DNA of 64,000 nucleotides. Origin: Noviherbaspirillum sedimenti (GTDB taxonomy: Bacteria > Pseudomonadota > Gammaproteobacteria > Burkholderiales > Burkholderiaceae_D). The notes beneath the pieces are model-generated. The model ran no database searches. It was given only the letters and a program-made list of their open reading frames with translations, and had not been told where the DNA came from. A program made the translations under genes and the position numbers. This document shows, piece by piece, positions 56,083 through 64,000 of this stretch. The DNA is taken from the NCBI RefSeq assembly GCF_003590835.1, contig NZ_QYUQ01000002.1:62001-126000 (forward strand), given 5' to 3'. Positions within the stretch are counted from its first letter, which is position 1. The number at the start of each line of letters is the position of its first letter.

Positions 56083-56745
56083 TCAATTCCAGCTGCGCAG
56101 CAAGCCGACCGCCAGGCCTTCCAGGGCAAAATCCTCCTGGTCCGGATTGACCCGGATCGGTTTGAAATCCGGGTTTTCCGGCAATAGTTCGATCACGGAC
56201 CCCGACTTCTGGTAGCGCTTGACCGTCACATCGTCGCCCAGGCGGGCCACGATGATCTGGCCATTGCGGGCAGTATCGGTTTTTTTCACGGCCAGCAGAT
56301 CACCATCGAGAATGCCGGCATCGCGCATTGACATGCCGCGCACCTTCAGCAGGAAATCCGGCTTGGCGGAAAACAGTGCGGGATCGACGTTATAGGTGCT
56401 TTCGATGTGTTCCTGTGCCAGGATCGGCGAGCCCGCTGCCACGCGTCCCACCAGTGGCAGGGCGAGTTGCATCAGCGCCGGGTGCGGCAGCGCCATTTGC
56501 GTATTGCGCCCGCGGCCCGGCGCGCCCGTCGTGCTTTCAATCAGGCGAATGCCGCGTGAGGTGCCGGGCGAGAGTTCGATGGCGCCCTTGCGCGCCAGCG
56601 CCTGCAGGTGTTCTTCGGCGGCGTTGGCCGAACGAAAACCCAGTTCGGCGGCGATTTCAGCGCGGGTTGGCGGAAAGCCCGTATTTTCAATGGCTTCGCG
56701 GATCAGATTGAGGATTTGTTCCTGGCGGGCGGTAAGTTTCAGCAT
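56083..56745 (-). CDS. lexA: LexA repressor
   Basis: SOS-response repressor of 220 residues. The winged helix is [54 protein letters not shown]. The self-cleavage Ala-Gly is in [10 protein letters not shown], the catalytic Ser139 in [14 protein letters not shown], and the Lys in LLAVKK. The ATG at 56745 (MLKLTARQ) is chosen; the longer frame upstream contains the operator. Two SOS boxes stand in front, so it is autoregulated. Confidence 0.97.
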   Translation of the reverse strand: MLKLTARQEQILNLIREAIENTGFPPTRAEIAAELGFRSANAAEEHLQALARKGAIELSPGTSRGIRLIESTTGAPGRGRNTQMALPHPALMQLALPLVGRVAAGSPILAQEHIESTYNVDPALFSAKPDFLLKVRGMSMRDAGILDGDLLAVKKTDTARNGQIIVARLGDDVTVKRYQKSGSVIELLPENPDFKPIRVNPDQEDFALEGLAVGLLRSWN

Positions 56746-56776
56746 GGGCGATCCGTGAGTAAGAGGCAGCGTTACG

Positions 56777-56809
56777 CTGTCTGGATAAACAGTCTGTAAT
56801 TTTATACAG
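56777..56809 (-). promoter_or_regulatory. Two tandem SOS boxes upstream of lexA
   Basis: CTGTCTGGATAAACAG (56777-56792) and CTGTAATTTTATACAG (56794-56809) both fit CTGT-N8-ACAG, one base apart. The second is AT-rich inside and close to the TACTGTATATATATACAGTA consensus on the minus strand. The spacing puts both within 64 bases of the lexA start. Confidence 0.92.
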
Positions 56810-56923
56810 TATTGATGTGATTGCAAGCGCTATTTCCCGAAGATTCTGCCGTGAAATAGCGGTAAGCGTTTGAAAGCCTTGAGTTTTATTGAAATACAAG
56901 GCAAAATCTTGGGTTTTCCTCTT

Positions 56924-56951
56924 CCCACACTCGTCTTGACGCCGGGGTGGG
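56924..56951 (+). ncRNA. Candidate S6:S18-binding leader motif of rpsF
   Basis: In the rpsF leader, CCCAC (56924-56928) pairs with GTGGG (56947-56951). Within it CGT/ACG forms a short apical stem with a CTTG loop, and the 3' side of the internal loop carries CCG (56942-56944). This matches the layout of the known S6:S18 mRNA motif, in which a bulged CCG mimics the 16S rRNA site and allows autoregulation. A TTGAGT-N17-CAAAAT promoter (56879-56907) lies just upstream. Confidence 0.5.
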
Positions 56952-56982
56952 CAATTTCTTAATCTGTCCAAAAGGAGATTAC

Positions 56983-57351
56983 ATGCGTCATTATGAAATC
57001 GTATTTATCGTGCATCCGGATCAAAGCGAGCAAGTGCCCGCAATGATCGAGCGCTACAAAGCCATCGTCACCACCCGCGGCGGCCAGATCCACCGCGTGG
57101 AAGACTGGGGCCGCCGTCAGATGGCTTACCAGATCGACAAACTGGCCAAGGCGCACTACGTCTGCCTGAACATCGAGTGCGACGCCGAGACCCTGGCTGA
57201 AATCGAAACCGGCTTCAAATTCAACGATGCTGTGCTGCGTCACCTGACCGTTCGTCTGAAGAAGGCTGAAACCACGCCGTCGCCGATGATGAAGGCTGTG
57301 CAGAAGGAAGACGCCGCCAAGAGCCATCGCAGCGAAGCGCCTGCCGCATAA
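56983..57351 (+). CDS. rpsF: 30S ribosomal protein S6
   Basis: Ribosomal protein bS6, 122 residues, which pairs with S18 on the platform of the 30S subunit. It begins [21 protein letters not shown], then [32 protein letters not shown], and has a Lys/Ala/Glu tail without the glutamate repeat of E. coli. The ATG is preceded by AAAGGAGATTAC. First gene of the rpsF-priB-rpsR-rplI operon. Confidence 0.98.
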   Translation: MRHYEIVFIVHPDQSEQVPAMIERYKAIVTTRGGQIHRVEDWGRRQMAYQIDKLAKAHYVCLNIECDAETLAEIETGFKFNDAVLRHLTVRLKKAETTPSPMMKAVQKEDAAKSHRSEAPAA

Positions 57352-57368
57352 TTGACGAAACAAGGGGC

Positions 57369-57668
57369 GTGAACCGGTTCGAACTGCAGGCCTGCATTGC
57401 CGAGCGCGACGTCTTGCGCTACACACCGGCAGGCATCCCGATTGTGAATGGCAGATTGCTGCACACATCGAAGCAGGTGGAAGCAGGAGTGGAAAGGCTG
57501 GTCGAATTCGAAATTGCCGCGCTTGCCGCGGGCGAGATTTCGGGGCGATTCAGCCAGGCGGAATTGGGTACAAGTTACCAGTTCAACGGCTTCCTGGCTC
57601 GCAAGAACCGCAACAGTAAAAGCCTCGTGTTTCATATTATTGAAATTATTGCGGGAAAGAATCCTTGA
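57369..57668 (+). CDS. priB: Primosomal replication protein N (PriB)
   Basis: Single-stranded-DNA-binding OB-fold protein, 99 residues, that joins PriA and DnaT to restart stalled replication forks. It starts with GTG at 57369, reading MNRFELQACIAERDVLRYTPAGIPIVNG, which is characteristic for betaproteobacterial PriB. An AAGGGGC ribosome binding site sits at the usual distance. It lies between rpsF and rpsR as in E. coli. Confidence 0.92.
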   Translation: MNRFELQACIAERDVLRYTPAGIPIVNGRLLHTSKQVEAGVERLVEFEIAALAAGEISGRFSQAELGTSYQFNGFLARKNRNSKSLVFHIIEIIAGKNP

Positions 57669-57674
57669 GATTGG

Positions 57675-57742
57675 GGACAGAGTTAAACGAAGTGGTACTC
57701 TGTCCTCAACTGATTAAGGTGAAAGCGGTACTCTTTCCCAAC
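57675..57742. repeat. REP-like hairpin and repeated motif between priB and rpsR
   Basis: GGACAGAGT (57675-57683) pairs with ACTCTGTCC (57697-57705). The flanking TTGGGGACAGAGT resembles the GGGG[AT]CAGAGT sequences seen with RAYT (REP-associated transposase) elements. The motif GGTACTCT-TCC-AAC recurs directly (57694-57709 and 57727-57742). It sits inside an essential ribosomal operon in the 102-base priB-rpsR gap. Confidence 0.6.
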
Positions 57743-57770
57743 ATGACAAATACAGATTTAGGAGCCAAAA

Positions 57771-58055
57771 ATGGCATTCGGTAAAAAATTCGACAAGAAC
57801 AAGCTCAAGGAAAAACGCAAGCAGCAAAACCCGCTGTTCAAGCGCAAGAAATTCTGCCGCTTCACCGCAGCACACGTTGAACAGGTGGATTACAAGGACG
57901 TCGACACCCTGAAGGACTTCGTCCAGGAAAACGGCAAGATCATGCCGGCACGCCTGACCGGCACCAAGGCACACTACCAGCGCCAGGTGGATACCGCCAT
58001 CAAGCGCGCGCGCTACCTCGCCTTGCTGCCGTACACCGATCTGCACAACGCGTAA
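57771..58055 (+). CDS. rpsR: 30S ribosomal protein S18
   Basis: Ribosomal protein bS18, 94 residues, partner of S6. Basic N-terminus [27 protein letters not shown], then [50 protein letters not shown]. The ATG is preceded by AGGAGCCAAAA. rplI follows after 27 bases. Confidence 0.98.
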   Translation: MAFGKKFDKNKLKEKRKQQNPLFKRKKFCRFTAAHVEQVDYKDVDTLKDFVQENGKIMPARLTGTKAHYQRQVDTAIKRARYLALLPYTDLHNA

Positions 58056-58082
58056 TCGACGACCGAGAACTAGGAGAAAAAC

Positions 58083-58535
58083 ATGCAAGTCATTCTGTTG
58101 GAAAAAGTCGTCAATCTCGGCAACCTCGGTGAAGTCGTCAAGGTCAAGGATGGTTACGCCCGTAACTTCCTGATCCCGCAACGCAAGGCCCGTCGCGCCA
58201 CCCAGACCGCGATCGCCGAATTCGAAGCCAAGCGCGCCGAACTGGAAAAAGTCGCCGCCGAAAAACTGGCAGCAGCGCAAGCCCAGGGCGAGAAGCTGAA
58301 CGGCCAGACCATCCAGGTTTCGCAAAAGTCCGGTGTTGATGGCCGTCTGTTCGGTTCCGTCACCAACCACGACATCGCTGAAGCCCTGACCAAGCAAGGT
58401 TTCGCGGTCGAGAAGTCGCAAGTCCGCCTGCCGCAAGGTCCGCTGAAAATCGCTGGCGAGCACGCTGTTGCAGTGGCCCTGCATACCGACGTCGTCGTCG
58501 ATATCACGGTTGCCGTGATTGGTGAGCACGCCTGA
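58083..58535 (+). CDS. rplI: 50S ribosomal protein L9
   Basis: Ribosomal protein bL9, 150 residues. N-terminal domain [33 protein letters not shown], a long helical linker (residues 40-75, Ala/Glu/Lys-rich) and the C-terminal domain with [22 protein letters not shown]. Ribosome binding site AGGAGAAAAAC. Last gene of the operon, followed by a terminator. Confidence 0.98.
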   Translation: MQVILLEKVVNLGNLGEVVKVKDGYARNFLIPQRKARRATQTAIAEFEAKRAELEKVAAEKLAAAQAQGEKLNGQTIQVSQKSGVDGRLFGSVTNHDIAEALTKQGFAVEKSQVRLPQGPLKIAGEHAVAVALHTDVVVDITVAVIGEHA

Positions 58536-58563
58536 TCGCGCAGTTCAGCTGGTCTGAAGCAGG

Positions 58564-58588
58564 AAGCCGGGTTCGCCCGGCTTTTTTT
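58564..58588 (+). terminator. Terminator of the ribosomal operon
   Basis: AAGCCGGG and CCCGGCTT pair over 8 bp around a TTCG loop and are followed by T residues, 28 bases after rplI. Confidence 0.92.
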
Positions 58589-58666
58589 ACGCCCGTACAA
58601 CGCCGGCATGGACGGCGCGGCGGCTTTTGGTTATCTTGATTGCATCTGCCAATTTCCTTGTTCGCC

Positions 58667-60136
58667 ATGCCGCCGCCGACCAATTCGCCGCCATCCGAAG
58701 TGCAAGCCGAACTGCAGCGTCTGCGCGAGGAAAACGATATGCTCAGGTCACTGGTGCGCGATGCGCCGGTGGCCTTCGTCGCCCTCGACCTGCAGCGCCG
58801 CGTCCAGCTGTGGAACCATGCCGCCGAGCGCATTTTTGGCTGGCGCGAAGAGGAAGTGATCGGTAAGCCGCTGCCGCACGTGCCGGCGGCAAGCGAACAG
58901 AGCAGCCATGAACTGTACCGGCGTGCGGTCGCCGGCGATTCTGTGCGCGACATCGAGCTCGAACGCATGACCAAGGCTGGCCATGAGGTGCGGGTCAGCC
59001 TGTCGACTTCGCCGCTGCGCGACATCACCAACAACATCATCGGCATGGTCGGCGTCTATGACGACATTGACGACTGCACGGCGCCGGAAATCCCCTTTCG
59101 TGGCCTGGTCGAACAATCCCTGGTTGGCCTGTACATCATCCAGGATGGCATGTTTCAGTACGTAAATCCGCGATGGGCCGCGATGTTCGGCTATACGCAG
59201 CAGGAAATGGCGCCGAGGCTGGTGGCCGACTTTATTGCGCCGCAAGACCGCGCTACTGTCGTGGGCAACCTCGACAGGCGCATTTCCGGCGAAATCACCA
59301 GCATCTTCTATCCCTTCAAGGGTTTGCACAAGGATGGCCGCCTGGTTGACATCGAGGTGCAGGGCACGCGTTTCCAGTATCGGGGCCGGCCGGCGGTGAT
59401 CGGCGTGGGGCTCGATGTTACCGAAGCCCGGCTGCGCGAGGAACAAATCGAGCGCTCGCAGGCGCGCCTGCGCGAGCTGTCGCAGCATCTGCTGACGGTG
59501 CGGGAAGAGCAGCGCGGCAAGATCGCACGCGAGCTGCATGACGTGCTGGGCGGCACCTTGACAGCGCTGAAGATGGATATCGGCTGGCTGAAGAAGCACA
59601 CTACCGAGGCCAGGCTGGCCGCGCGCGCCGATACCATGATGGAACTGGTGCGCGACGCCATCGACACGGTGCGCAAGATATCGGCCGAGTTGCGTCCGGG
59701 CGTGCTCGACAATCTCGGCTTGCTGGATGCTATCGAATGGGAAACCGGTCGATTCCGCGAGCGCATGGGCATCGACTGCAAGCTCACGCTGCGGGCGGCG
59801 CCGGTGGAAATTGAAGAGGCGGCGGCCATTGCCATTTTCCGGATATTCCAGGAAGCACTGACCAATATCGCCCGTCATGCAGAAGCTACCCGGGTCGAGA
59901 TCGATGCCGGCCAGGTTGATGGCGTGTTGCTGGTAACGGTGCAAGACAATGGCAAGGGCATTGACCTGCAAGCGGTCAGCAACCGCAAGTCGTACGGCTT
60001 GACCGGCATGGCAGAACGGGCGCGGCAATTCGGCGCCAATCTGGAGATTTCCGGTGCGCCTGGCGGCGGCACGCGCGTGCTGTTGCGTTATCCGTTGCCG
60101 GCAACGGCGGAAAGGCAAAGAGGGGAAGGGCAATGA
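58667..60136 (+). CDS. Soluble PAS-PAS sensor histidine kinase, NarL-system type
   Basis: Predicted 489-residue cytoplasmic kinase without membrane helices or signal peptide. Short N-terminal coiled coil (about 8-28), PAS domain 1 (about 30-140), PAS domain 2 (about 150-265), then a HisKA_3 dimerisation domain with the phospho-acceptor His near residue 290 in IARELHDVLGG, and an ATPase with DNGKGID and GLTGMAERARQFGANLEI. The signal is unknown; PAS domains often bind haem, flavin or small ligands. I use the ATG at 58667; TTG at 58640 in frame is an alternative. The stop overlaps the response regulator start. Confidence 0.9.
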   Translation: MPPPTNSPPSEVQAELQRLREENDMLRSLVRDAPVAFVALDLQRRVQLWNHAAERIFGWREEEVIGKPLPHVPAASEQSSHELYRRAVAGDSVRDIELERMTKAGHEVRVSLSTSPLRDITNNIIGMVGVYDDIDDCTAPEIPFRGLVEQSLVGLYIIQDGMFQYVNPRWAAMFGYTQQEMAPRLVADFIAPQDRATVVGNLDRRISGEITSIFYPFKGLHKDGRLVDIEVQGTRFQYRGRPAVIGVGLDVTEARLREEQIERSQARLRELSQHLLTVREEQRGKIARELHDVLGGTLTALKMDIGWLKKHTTEARLAARADTMMELVRDAIDTVRKISAELRPGVLDNLGLLDAIEWETGRFRERMGIDCKLTLRAAPVEIEEAAAIAIFRIFQEALTNIARHAEATRVEIDAGQVDGVLLVTVQDNGKGIDLQAVSNRKSYGLTGMAERARQFGANLEISGAPGGGTRVLLRYPLPATAERQRGEGQ

Positions 60137-60765
60137 TCAAGGTGCTGATTGCTGACGACCACAAGATTTTCCGCGCCGGGGTCAAGCGGCTGATCGAGGA
60201 AAGTCCGGATATCGAGGTCGCCGGCGAGGCTTGCGACGGCTTCGATGCGATGGCCAAGCTGCGCCAGCAGGACTGGGATGTGGTACTGCTGGATATCAAC
60301 ATGCCCAACAAGAGCGGGCTGGATATCGTGCGGCAGATGAAACAGGAAAAGCCTCGGCTGCCGATCCTGATCCTGTCGATGTACCCGGAAGAGCAGTATG
60401 CTGTGCGTGCGCTGAAGGCGGGCGCGGCTGGCTATCTCACCAAGGATTGCGAATCGGACGAATTGATCGCGGCGATCCACAAGGTGGTCAAGGGCGGCCG
60501 TTATGCGACCCCCTCCCTGCTGGAAAAACTGCTGTTCGAACTCGATGGCGAACGCGATGCGCCGAAACATCACGCCTTGTCCGCCCGCGAGCACCAGATT
60601 TTTGAGCAAATCATCCAGGGCAAGTCATTGACGGAGATCGCCGAGGCGATGGCGATTTCCGTCAAGACGGTCAGCACCTACCGCAGCCGTGTGCTGGAGA
60701 AAATGCATATGGAGAACAATGCCGAATTGATCCATTATGCAATCCAGCAGGGTTTGAGCGACTGA
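60133..60765 (+). CDS. NarL/FixJ-family response regulator
   Basis: Two-domain transcription factor of 210 residues. Receiver domain: IKVLIADDHKIFRAGVKRL, phospho-acceptor Asp54 in LLDINMPNKSG, and the switch Lys in GYLTKDCE. C-terminal LuxR-type HTH: LSAREHQIFEQIIQGKSLTEIAEAMAISVKTVSTYRSRVLEKM. It is coupled to the sensor kinase by a 4-base overlap and should be its target. Regulon unknown; the acyl-CoA ligase gene downstream is a candidate because of its position. Confidence 0.94.
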   Translation: MIKVLIADDHKIFRAGVKRLIEESPDIEVAGEACDGFDAMAKLRQQDWDVVLLDINMPNKSGLDIVRQMKQEKPRLPILILSMYPEEQYAVRALKAGAAGYLTKDCESDELIAAIHKVVKGGRYATPSLLEKLLFELDGERDAPKHHALSAREHQIFEQIIQGKSLTEIAEAMAISVKTVSTYRSRVLEKMHMENNAELIHYAIQQGLSD

Positions 60766-60803
60766 GAACCGCAGGGCAGGCTTGTGCCCAGTGCGAAGAT
60801 ACT

Positions 60804-60998
60804 TCAAAGCACCGGAAGCCTGTGGTTTTTTCCTTTGACGAACAGGCCGCCGCGGGTTTTCAGTATCTTGATCTTGCCTTCGCCCTTGACGTCGATGCAG
60901 ACTTCATCCGCACTGCTCAAGGCACCCGCCAGGCGCAGGTGCCCATACAGTACGCGATAATTACAGTCTTCGCGAACGATGATGATGCCGGAGTCCAT
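60804..60998 (-). CDS. Small hypothetical protein
   Basis: Predicted 64 residues, basic and rich in beta-branched residues (SGIIIVREDCNYRVLYGHLRLAGAL then IDVKGEGKIKILKTRGGLFVKGKNHR), a pattern suggesting a small beta-barrel. No recognised family. The ribosome binding site is weak (CTGGGC). It is antisense-oriented to the neighbouring genes in the gap between the response regulator and the acyl-CoA ligase and converges on the former. It may be real or spurious. Confidence 0.5.
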   Translation of the reverse strand: MDSGIIIVREDCNYRVLYGHLRLAGALSSADEVCIDVKGEGKIKILKTRGGLFVKGKNHRLPVL

Positions 60999-61150
60999 TG
61001 CTTGCCCAGAATTGAAGTAAATGATGAAGCGTTCACCCGTCAGGATGTAACGTGATCTTTACATGGTAGGTCGAAATTGTTACCTCACCATGAATGTTTT
61101 GTGACATCTAGGTGAATTCCGATAGCTTGCCGCCATCGAACGCCTGTTGT

Positions 61151-61189
61151 GTAGGAAAAATCCTGCAAATCCTGCTGCGGCCTTCCTAC
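61151..61189 (+). promoter_or_regulatory. Inverted repeat in the promoter region of the acyl-CoA ligase
   Basis: GTAGGAA (61151-61157) and TTCCTAC (61183-61189) frame two direct copies of AATCCTGC (61159-61166 and 61169-61176). The whole 292-base gap from 60999 to 61290 has no other gene. The arrangement could bind the upstream response regulator. Confidence 0.4.
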
Positions 61190-61290
61190 AGGATCTTTAG
61201 ACAGTTCCGATATTTTCCCGAACCGGTCTCCCGTATTCTGCCGTTCATCCGCACCAGTCCAGGTGCCATGACAATACCAAGGAGACCGCC

Positions 61291-62934
61291 ATGCAGCGCG
61301 AAGACATCAACCCGTTCGAACTCGGCCTGGAGCGCAATCCAGCCAATCACGTGGCCTTGTCGCCATTGTCCTTCCTGCGCCGCGCCGCGCAGGTCTATCC
61401 GGAATATCCGTCCGTCATCGACGGCGCGCGCCGTTTTACCTGGCGCCAGACCTATGCGCGCTGCCGCCGACTGGCTTCGGCGCTGCGGCAGCTCGGCGTT
61501 GGCCAGGGCGACACGGTGGCGATCATGGCGCCGAACGTCACGGCGATGATGGAGGCGCATTTCGGCGTGCCGATGACCGGGGCCGTGCTGAATACGCTGA
61601 ACGTGCGGCTGGATGCCGAGACTCTGGCCTTCATGCTGCGCCATGGCGAAGCCAGGGTGCTGATCACTGACCGCGAATTTTCTCCCGTGATATCCAGGGC
61701 GCTGGCGCTGCTGGATCACAAGCCGGTTGTCATCGATATCGACGACCCGGAATGCCAGGGCGGCGAATTGCTGGGACAGATGGATTATGAAGCGCTGCTC
61801 GCCACAGGCGATGCGCAATGCGCCTGGGAATTGCCGGCCGACGAATGGCAGGCAATCACCCTGAGCTATACCTCCGGCACCACCGGCAACCCGAAAGGGG
61901 TGGTGTACCACCATCGCGGCGCCTACCTGAATGCGCTCGGCAATGTGCTGGCCTGGAACATGGCGGCGCATCCGGTGTATCTGTGGACATTGCCGATGTT
62001 TCATTGCAATGGCTGGTGCTTTCCGTGGACGATTGCGGCGGTCGCCGGCACCCATGTCTGCCTGCGCCGGGTCGAGGCGAAGGCGATCTTTGCGGCAATC
62101 CGGGACCATGGCGTCAGCCATTTTTCCGGCGCACCGATCGTGTTGAACGCCATGATCAACGCGCCGGACGACATCAAGGTGCAGGTGACCGACCGTATCG
62201 TCGAGTGCACCACCGGCGGCGCTGCGCCGCCGCCGACTGTGATCGAGGGGCTGGAGTCGCTGGGGATGAATGTTACCCAGGTGTATGGCCTGACCGAAGT
62301 GTACGGCCCGACAGTCAGTTGCGCCTGGAACCGCGAATGGGATGCGCTGCCGGCAGTCGGGCGGGCGCAGATCAAGGCGCAGCAGGGCGTCTGCTATCAC
62401 ATCCAGGAAGACCTGATGGTGGCCAATCCCGATACCCTGACGCCTTGCCCGATGGATGGCCAGACCATCGGCGAAGTGTTCATGCGCGGCAACGCGGTAA
62501 TGAAGGGCTATCTGAAAAACGCCGAGGCGACCGCCGAAGCGTTCGCCGGCGGCTGGTTCCACACCGGCGACCTGGGCGTGCTGCATCCGAACGGTTACCT
62601 GCAGATCAAGGACCGCTCCAAGGATATCGTGATTTCCGGCGGCGAGAATATTTCCACGATCGAAGTCGAGGATGTGCTGTACCGGCACCCGGCGGTGCTG
62701 GAAGCGGCAGTGGTGGCGCGCCCCGATGAAAAATGGGGCGAGACGCCGTGCGCCTTCGTGATGCTGCGGGCGGGCACTGACGCCAGCGAGGCGCAGTTGA
62801 TTGCCTTTTGCCGGCAACACCTCGCGCACTTCAAGGCGCCCAAGGCGGTGGTGTTCGGCGCCTTGCCGAAGACTTCCACCGGCAAGGTGCAGAAATTCCT
62901 GCTGCGTGAACGCGCAAAAGACCTGAAGAAATAA
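61291..62934 (+). CDS. Acyl-CoA synthetase, AlkK/DmdB-like
   Basis: AMP-forming ligase of 547 residues that activates medium-chain or related acids to CoA thioesters. Motifs: P-loop LSYTSGTTGNPKGVVYHH, LPMFHCNGW, YGLTEVYGP, the hinge GWFHTGDLGVLHPNGYLQIKDRSKDIVISGGENIS, and the catalytic Lys in KTSTGKVQKF. The N-terminus ANHVALSPLSFLRRAAQVYP is typical for the AlkK-like acyl-CoA synthetase group. The substrate cannot be fixed. The ABC transporter binding protein begins 38 bases later and may be in the same unit. Confidence 0.87.
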   Translation: MQREDINPFELGLERNPANHVALSPLSFLRRAAQVYPEYPSVIDGARRFTWRQTYARCRRLASALRQLGVGQGDTVAIMAPNVTAMMEAHFGVPMTGAVLNTLNVRLDAETLAFMLRHGEARVLITDREFSPVISRALALLDHKPVVIDIDDPECQGGELLGQMDYEALLATGDAQCAWELPADEWQAITLSYTSGTTGNPKGVVYHHRGAYLNALGNVLAWNMAAHPVYLWTLPMFHCNGWCFPWTIAAVAGTHVCLRRVEAKAIFAAIRDHGVSHFSGAPIVLNAMINAPDDIKVQVTDRIVECTTGGAAPPPTVIEGLESLGMNVTQVYGLTEVYGPTVSCAWNREWDALPAVGRAQIKAQQGVCYHIQEDLMVANPDTLTPCPMDGQTIGEVFMRGNAVMKGYLKNAEATAEAFAGGWFHTGDLGVLHPNGYLQIKDRSKDIVISGGENISTIEVEDVLYRHPAVLEAAVVARPDEKWGETPCAFVMLRAGTDASEAQLIAFCRQHLAHFKAPKAVVFGALPKTSTGKVQKFLLRERAKDLKK

Positions 62935-62972
62935 CAGCACGCACTTCCATTACTTAAACGAGGAGACATGAC

Positions 62973-64000
62973 ATGAAAATGAAAACACTGGCATCGGCGC
63001 TGTGCGCCGCACTTGGCGCGCTCGCCATGCAAACGGCCGGCGCCGCCGAGGCGATTTCCGACGGCGTCGTCAAGGTCGGCGTGATGACCGACATGTCCGG
63101 GCCGTACTCGGCGCTGGCGGGGCAGGGCAGCGTGCTGGCCGCCAGGATGGCGATCGAGGACATCGGCGGCAAACTGCTCGGCAAGCCGGTCGAGCTGATC
63201 TACACCGACCATTTGAACAAGCCGGATGTGGCGGCCAGCAAGGCGCGCGAATGGTTCGACAGCGACAAGGTCGACATGATCGCCGACCTGGTCACTTCGT
63301 CGGTCGGCCTGGCGGTGCAGCAGGTGGCGAAGGACAAGAACCGCATCACCATGAATTCCGGCGCGGCCAGCGCCGCCCTGACCAACAAGAACTGTTCGCC
63401 GACTGGCGTGCACTGGGTGTATGACACGTTCGCACTGGCCAACGGCACCGGCAATGCGATGGTCAAGGAAGGCAACGATACCTGGTACTTCGTCACCGCC
63501 GATTATGCCTTCGGTCATGCGCTCGAAGGCGATGTGTCGAGCGTCGTCAAGGCGGGCGGCGGCAAGGTGCTGGGCGCGGTGCGGCATCCGCTGGCGGCGT
63601 CCGACTTTTCTTCCTTCCTGATCTCGGCGCAAAGCTCGGGCGCCAAGGCGATCGGCCTGGCCAATGCCGGCACCGACCTGACCAATGCGATCAAGCAGGC
63701 GCGCGAATTCGGCATCAACAAGAAGCAGAAACTGGCTTCCCTGCTGATGTTTGTCACCGATGTGCACAGCCTCGGGCTGGATATGGCGCAGGGGCTGTAC
63801 CTGACCGAAGGGTTCTACTGGGACCTGGATGACGAGACACGGGCGTGGTCCAAGCGCTTCTTCCTGCGCCACAAGAAAATGCCGACCATGGTGCAGGCGG
63901 GCGTGTATTCATCGATGATGCATTACTTCAAGGCGATCAAGGCAGCGGGGACCGACGAGGCGCCGGCAGTGATGGCCAAGATGCGCGAACTGCCGGTGAA
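62973..64000 (+). CDS. Branched-chain amino acid-type ABC transporter substrate-binding protein (3' end missing)
   Basis: Periplasmic LivJ-like type I binding protein; the window ends inside the gene after about 342 codons. Signal peptide about 1-24 (TLASALCAALGALAMQTAGAAE). The mature start VKVGVMTDMSGPYSALAGQGSVLAARMAIED is the typical first fold. Later YDTFALANGTGNAMVKEG and WYFVTADYAFGHALEGD mark the hinge. The ribosome binding site AGGAGACATGAC precedes the ATG at 62973. The close position after the ligase suggests uptake of an acid substrate for that enzyme rather than an amino acid (inference). Confidence 0.88.
   Translation, partial: MKMKTLASALCAALGALAMQTAGAAEAISDGVVKVGVMTDMSGPYSALAGQGSVLAARMAIEDIGGKLLGKPVELIYTDHLNKPDVAASKAREWFDSDKVDMIADLVTSSVGLAVQQVAKDKNRITMNSGAASAALTNKNCSPTGVHWVYDTFALANGTGNAMVKEGNDTWYFVTADYAFGHALEGDVSSVVKAGGGKVLGAVRHPLAASDFSSFLISAQSSGAKAIGLANAGTDLTNAIKQAREFGINKKQKLASLLMFVTDVHSLGLDMAQGLYLTEGFYWDLDDETRAWSKRFFLRHKKMPTMVQAGVYSSMMHYFKAIKAAGTDEAPAVMAKMRELPV

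Overview
This 64 kb window is chromosomal DNA from a betaproteobacterium, most likely of the family Oxalobacteraceae (Herbaspirillum/Collimonas/Herminiimonas-like). The evidence is the GC-rich sequence, the gene order pyrG-kdsA-eno-ftsB, dapA-bamC, rpsF-priB-rpsR-rplI, a 400-residue TrpS, DUF1631 and DUF455 genes, and the protein signatures. It is dense, mostly housekeeping DNA. I see no rRNA, tRNA, CRISPR array, prophage or intact insertion sequence. Both window edges cut a gene: a lolC-type permease on the left and a branched-chain amino acid-type binding protein on the right.

Layout. 0-6 kb: lipoprotein export (lolC-lolD), tatD, comEC and an LpxR-like outer-membrane deacylase. 6-10.5 kb: pyrG-kdsA-eno-ftsB. 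10.5-19 kb: DUF1631 protein, hslO, gamma-carbonic anhydrase, ferritin-like DUF455 protein, a transporter, a patatin phospholipase, and an alpha/beta hydrolase behind a TetR-type operator. 18.8-25.5 kb: rnm-htpX-yciO-M50 protease-trpS-dapA-bamC. 25.6-31.6 kb: a threonine/alanine-repeat lipoprotein, roxA, slyD, an unknown secreted protein and mutS. 31.6-36.4 kb: a catechol ortho-cleavage locus (AAHS transporter, LysR regulator, catB, catA). The transporter and catB carry the same LysR-type promoter module at the same spacing. 36.4-54.2 kb: an iron region with at least five Fur boxes, serving a DUF2325 protein, two TonB-dependent receptors with piuC, DUF4198 and PepSY-type partners, feoAB, and a small unknown protein. 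It is interrupted by a much more GC-rich three-gene operon (38.0-42.3 kb) and by rhlE. 54.2-64 kb: suhB, trmJ, lexA (two SOS boxes), rpsF-priB-rpsR-rplI, a two-component system, an acyl-CoA synthetase and the start of an amino acid ABC transporter.

The most interesting parts are these. (1) The GC-rich operon encodes a single-chain ACP-fatty acyl AMP ligase-PlsC protein, an Atg22/UMF1-type transporter and a DUF2934 protein. It looks like an independently assembled analogue of the Aas/LplT lysophospholipid recycling pair. (2) A two-promoter LysR regulon module (ATAC-N7-GTAT plus an exact 17-mer, same spacing) predicts that the transporter belongs to the muconate/catechol pathway. (3) Several non-coding structures are unexplained or noteworthy: a 51-nt hairpin overlapping the end of the LysR gene, a 37-bp palindrome built around a Fur box, an S6:S18-like leader before rpsF, a REP-like hairpin between priB and rpsR, and a 91-bp element bounded by 11-bp inverted repeats between trmJ and lexA.
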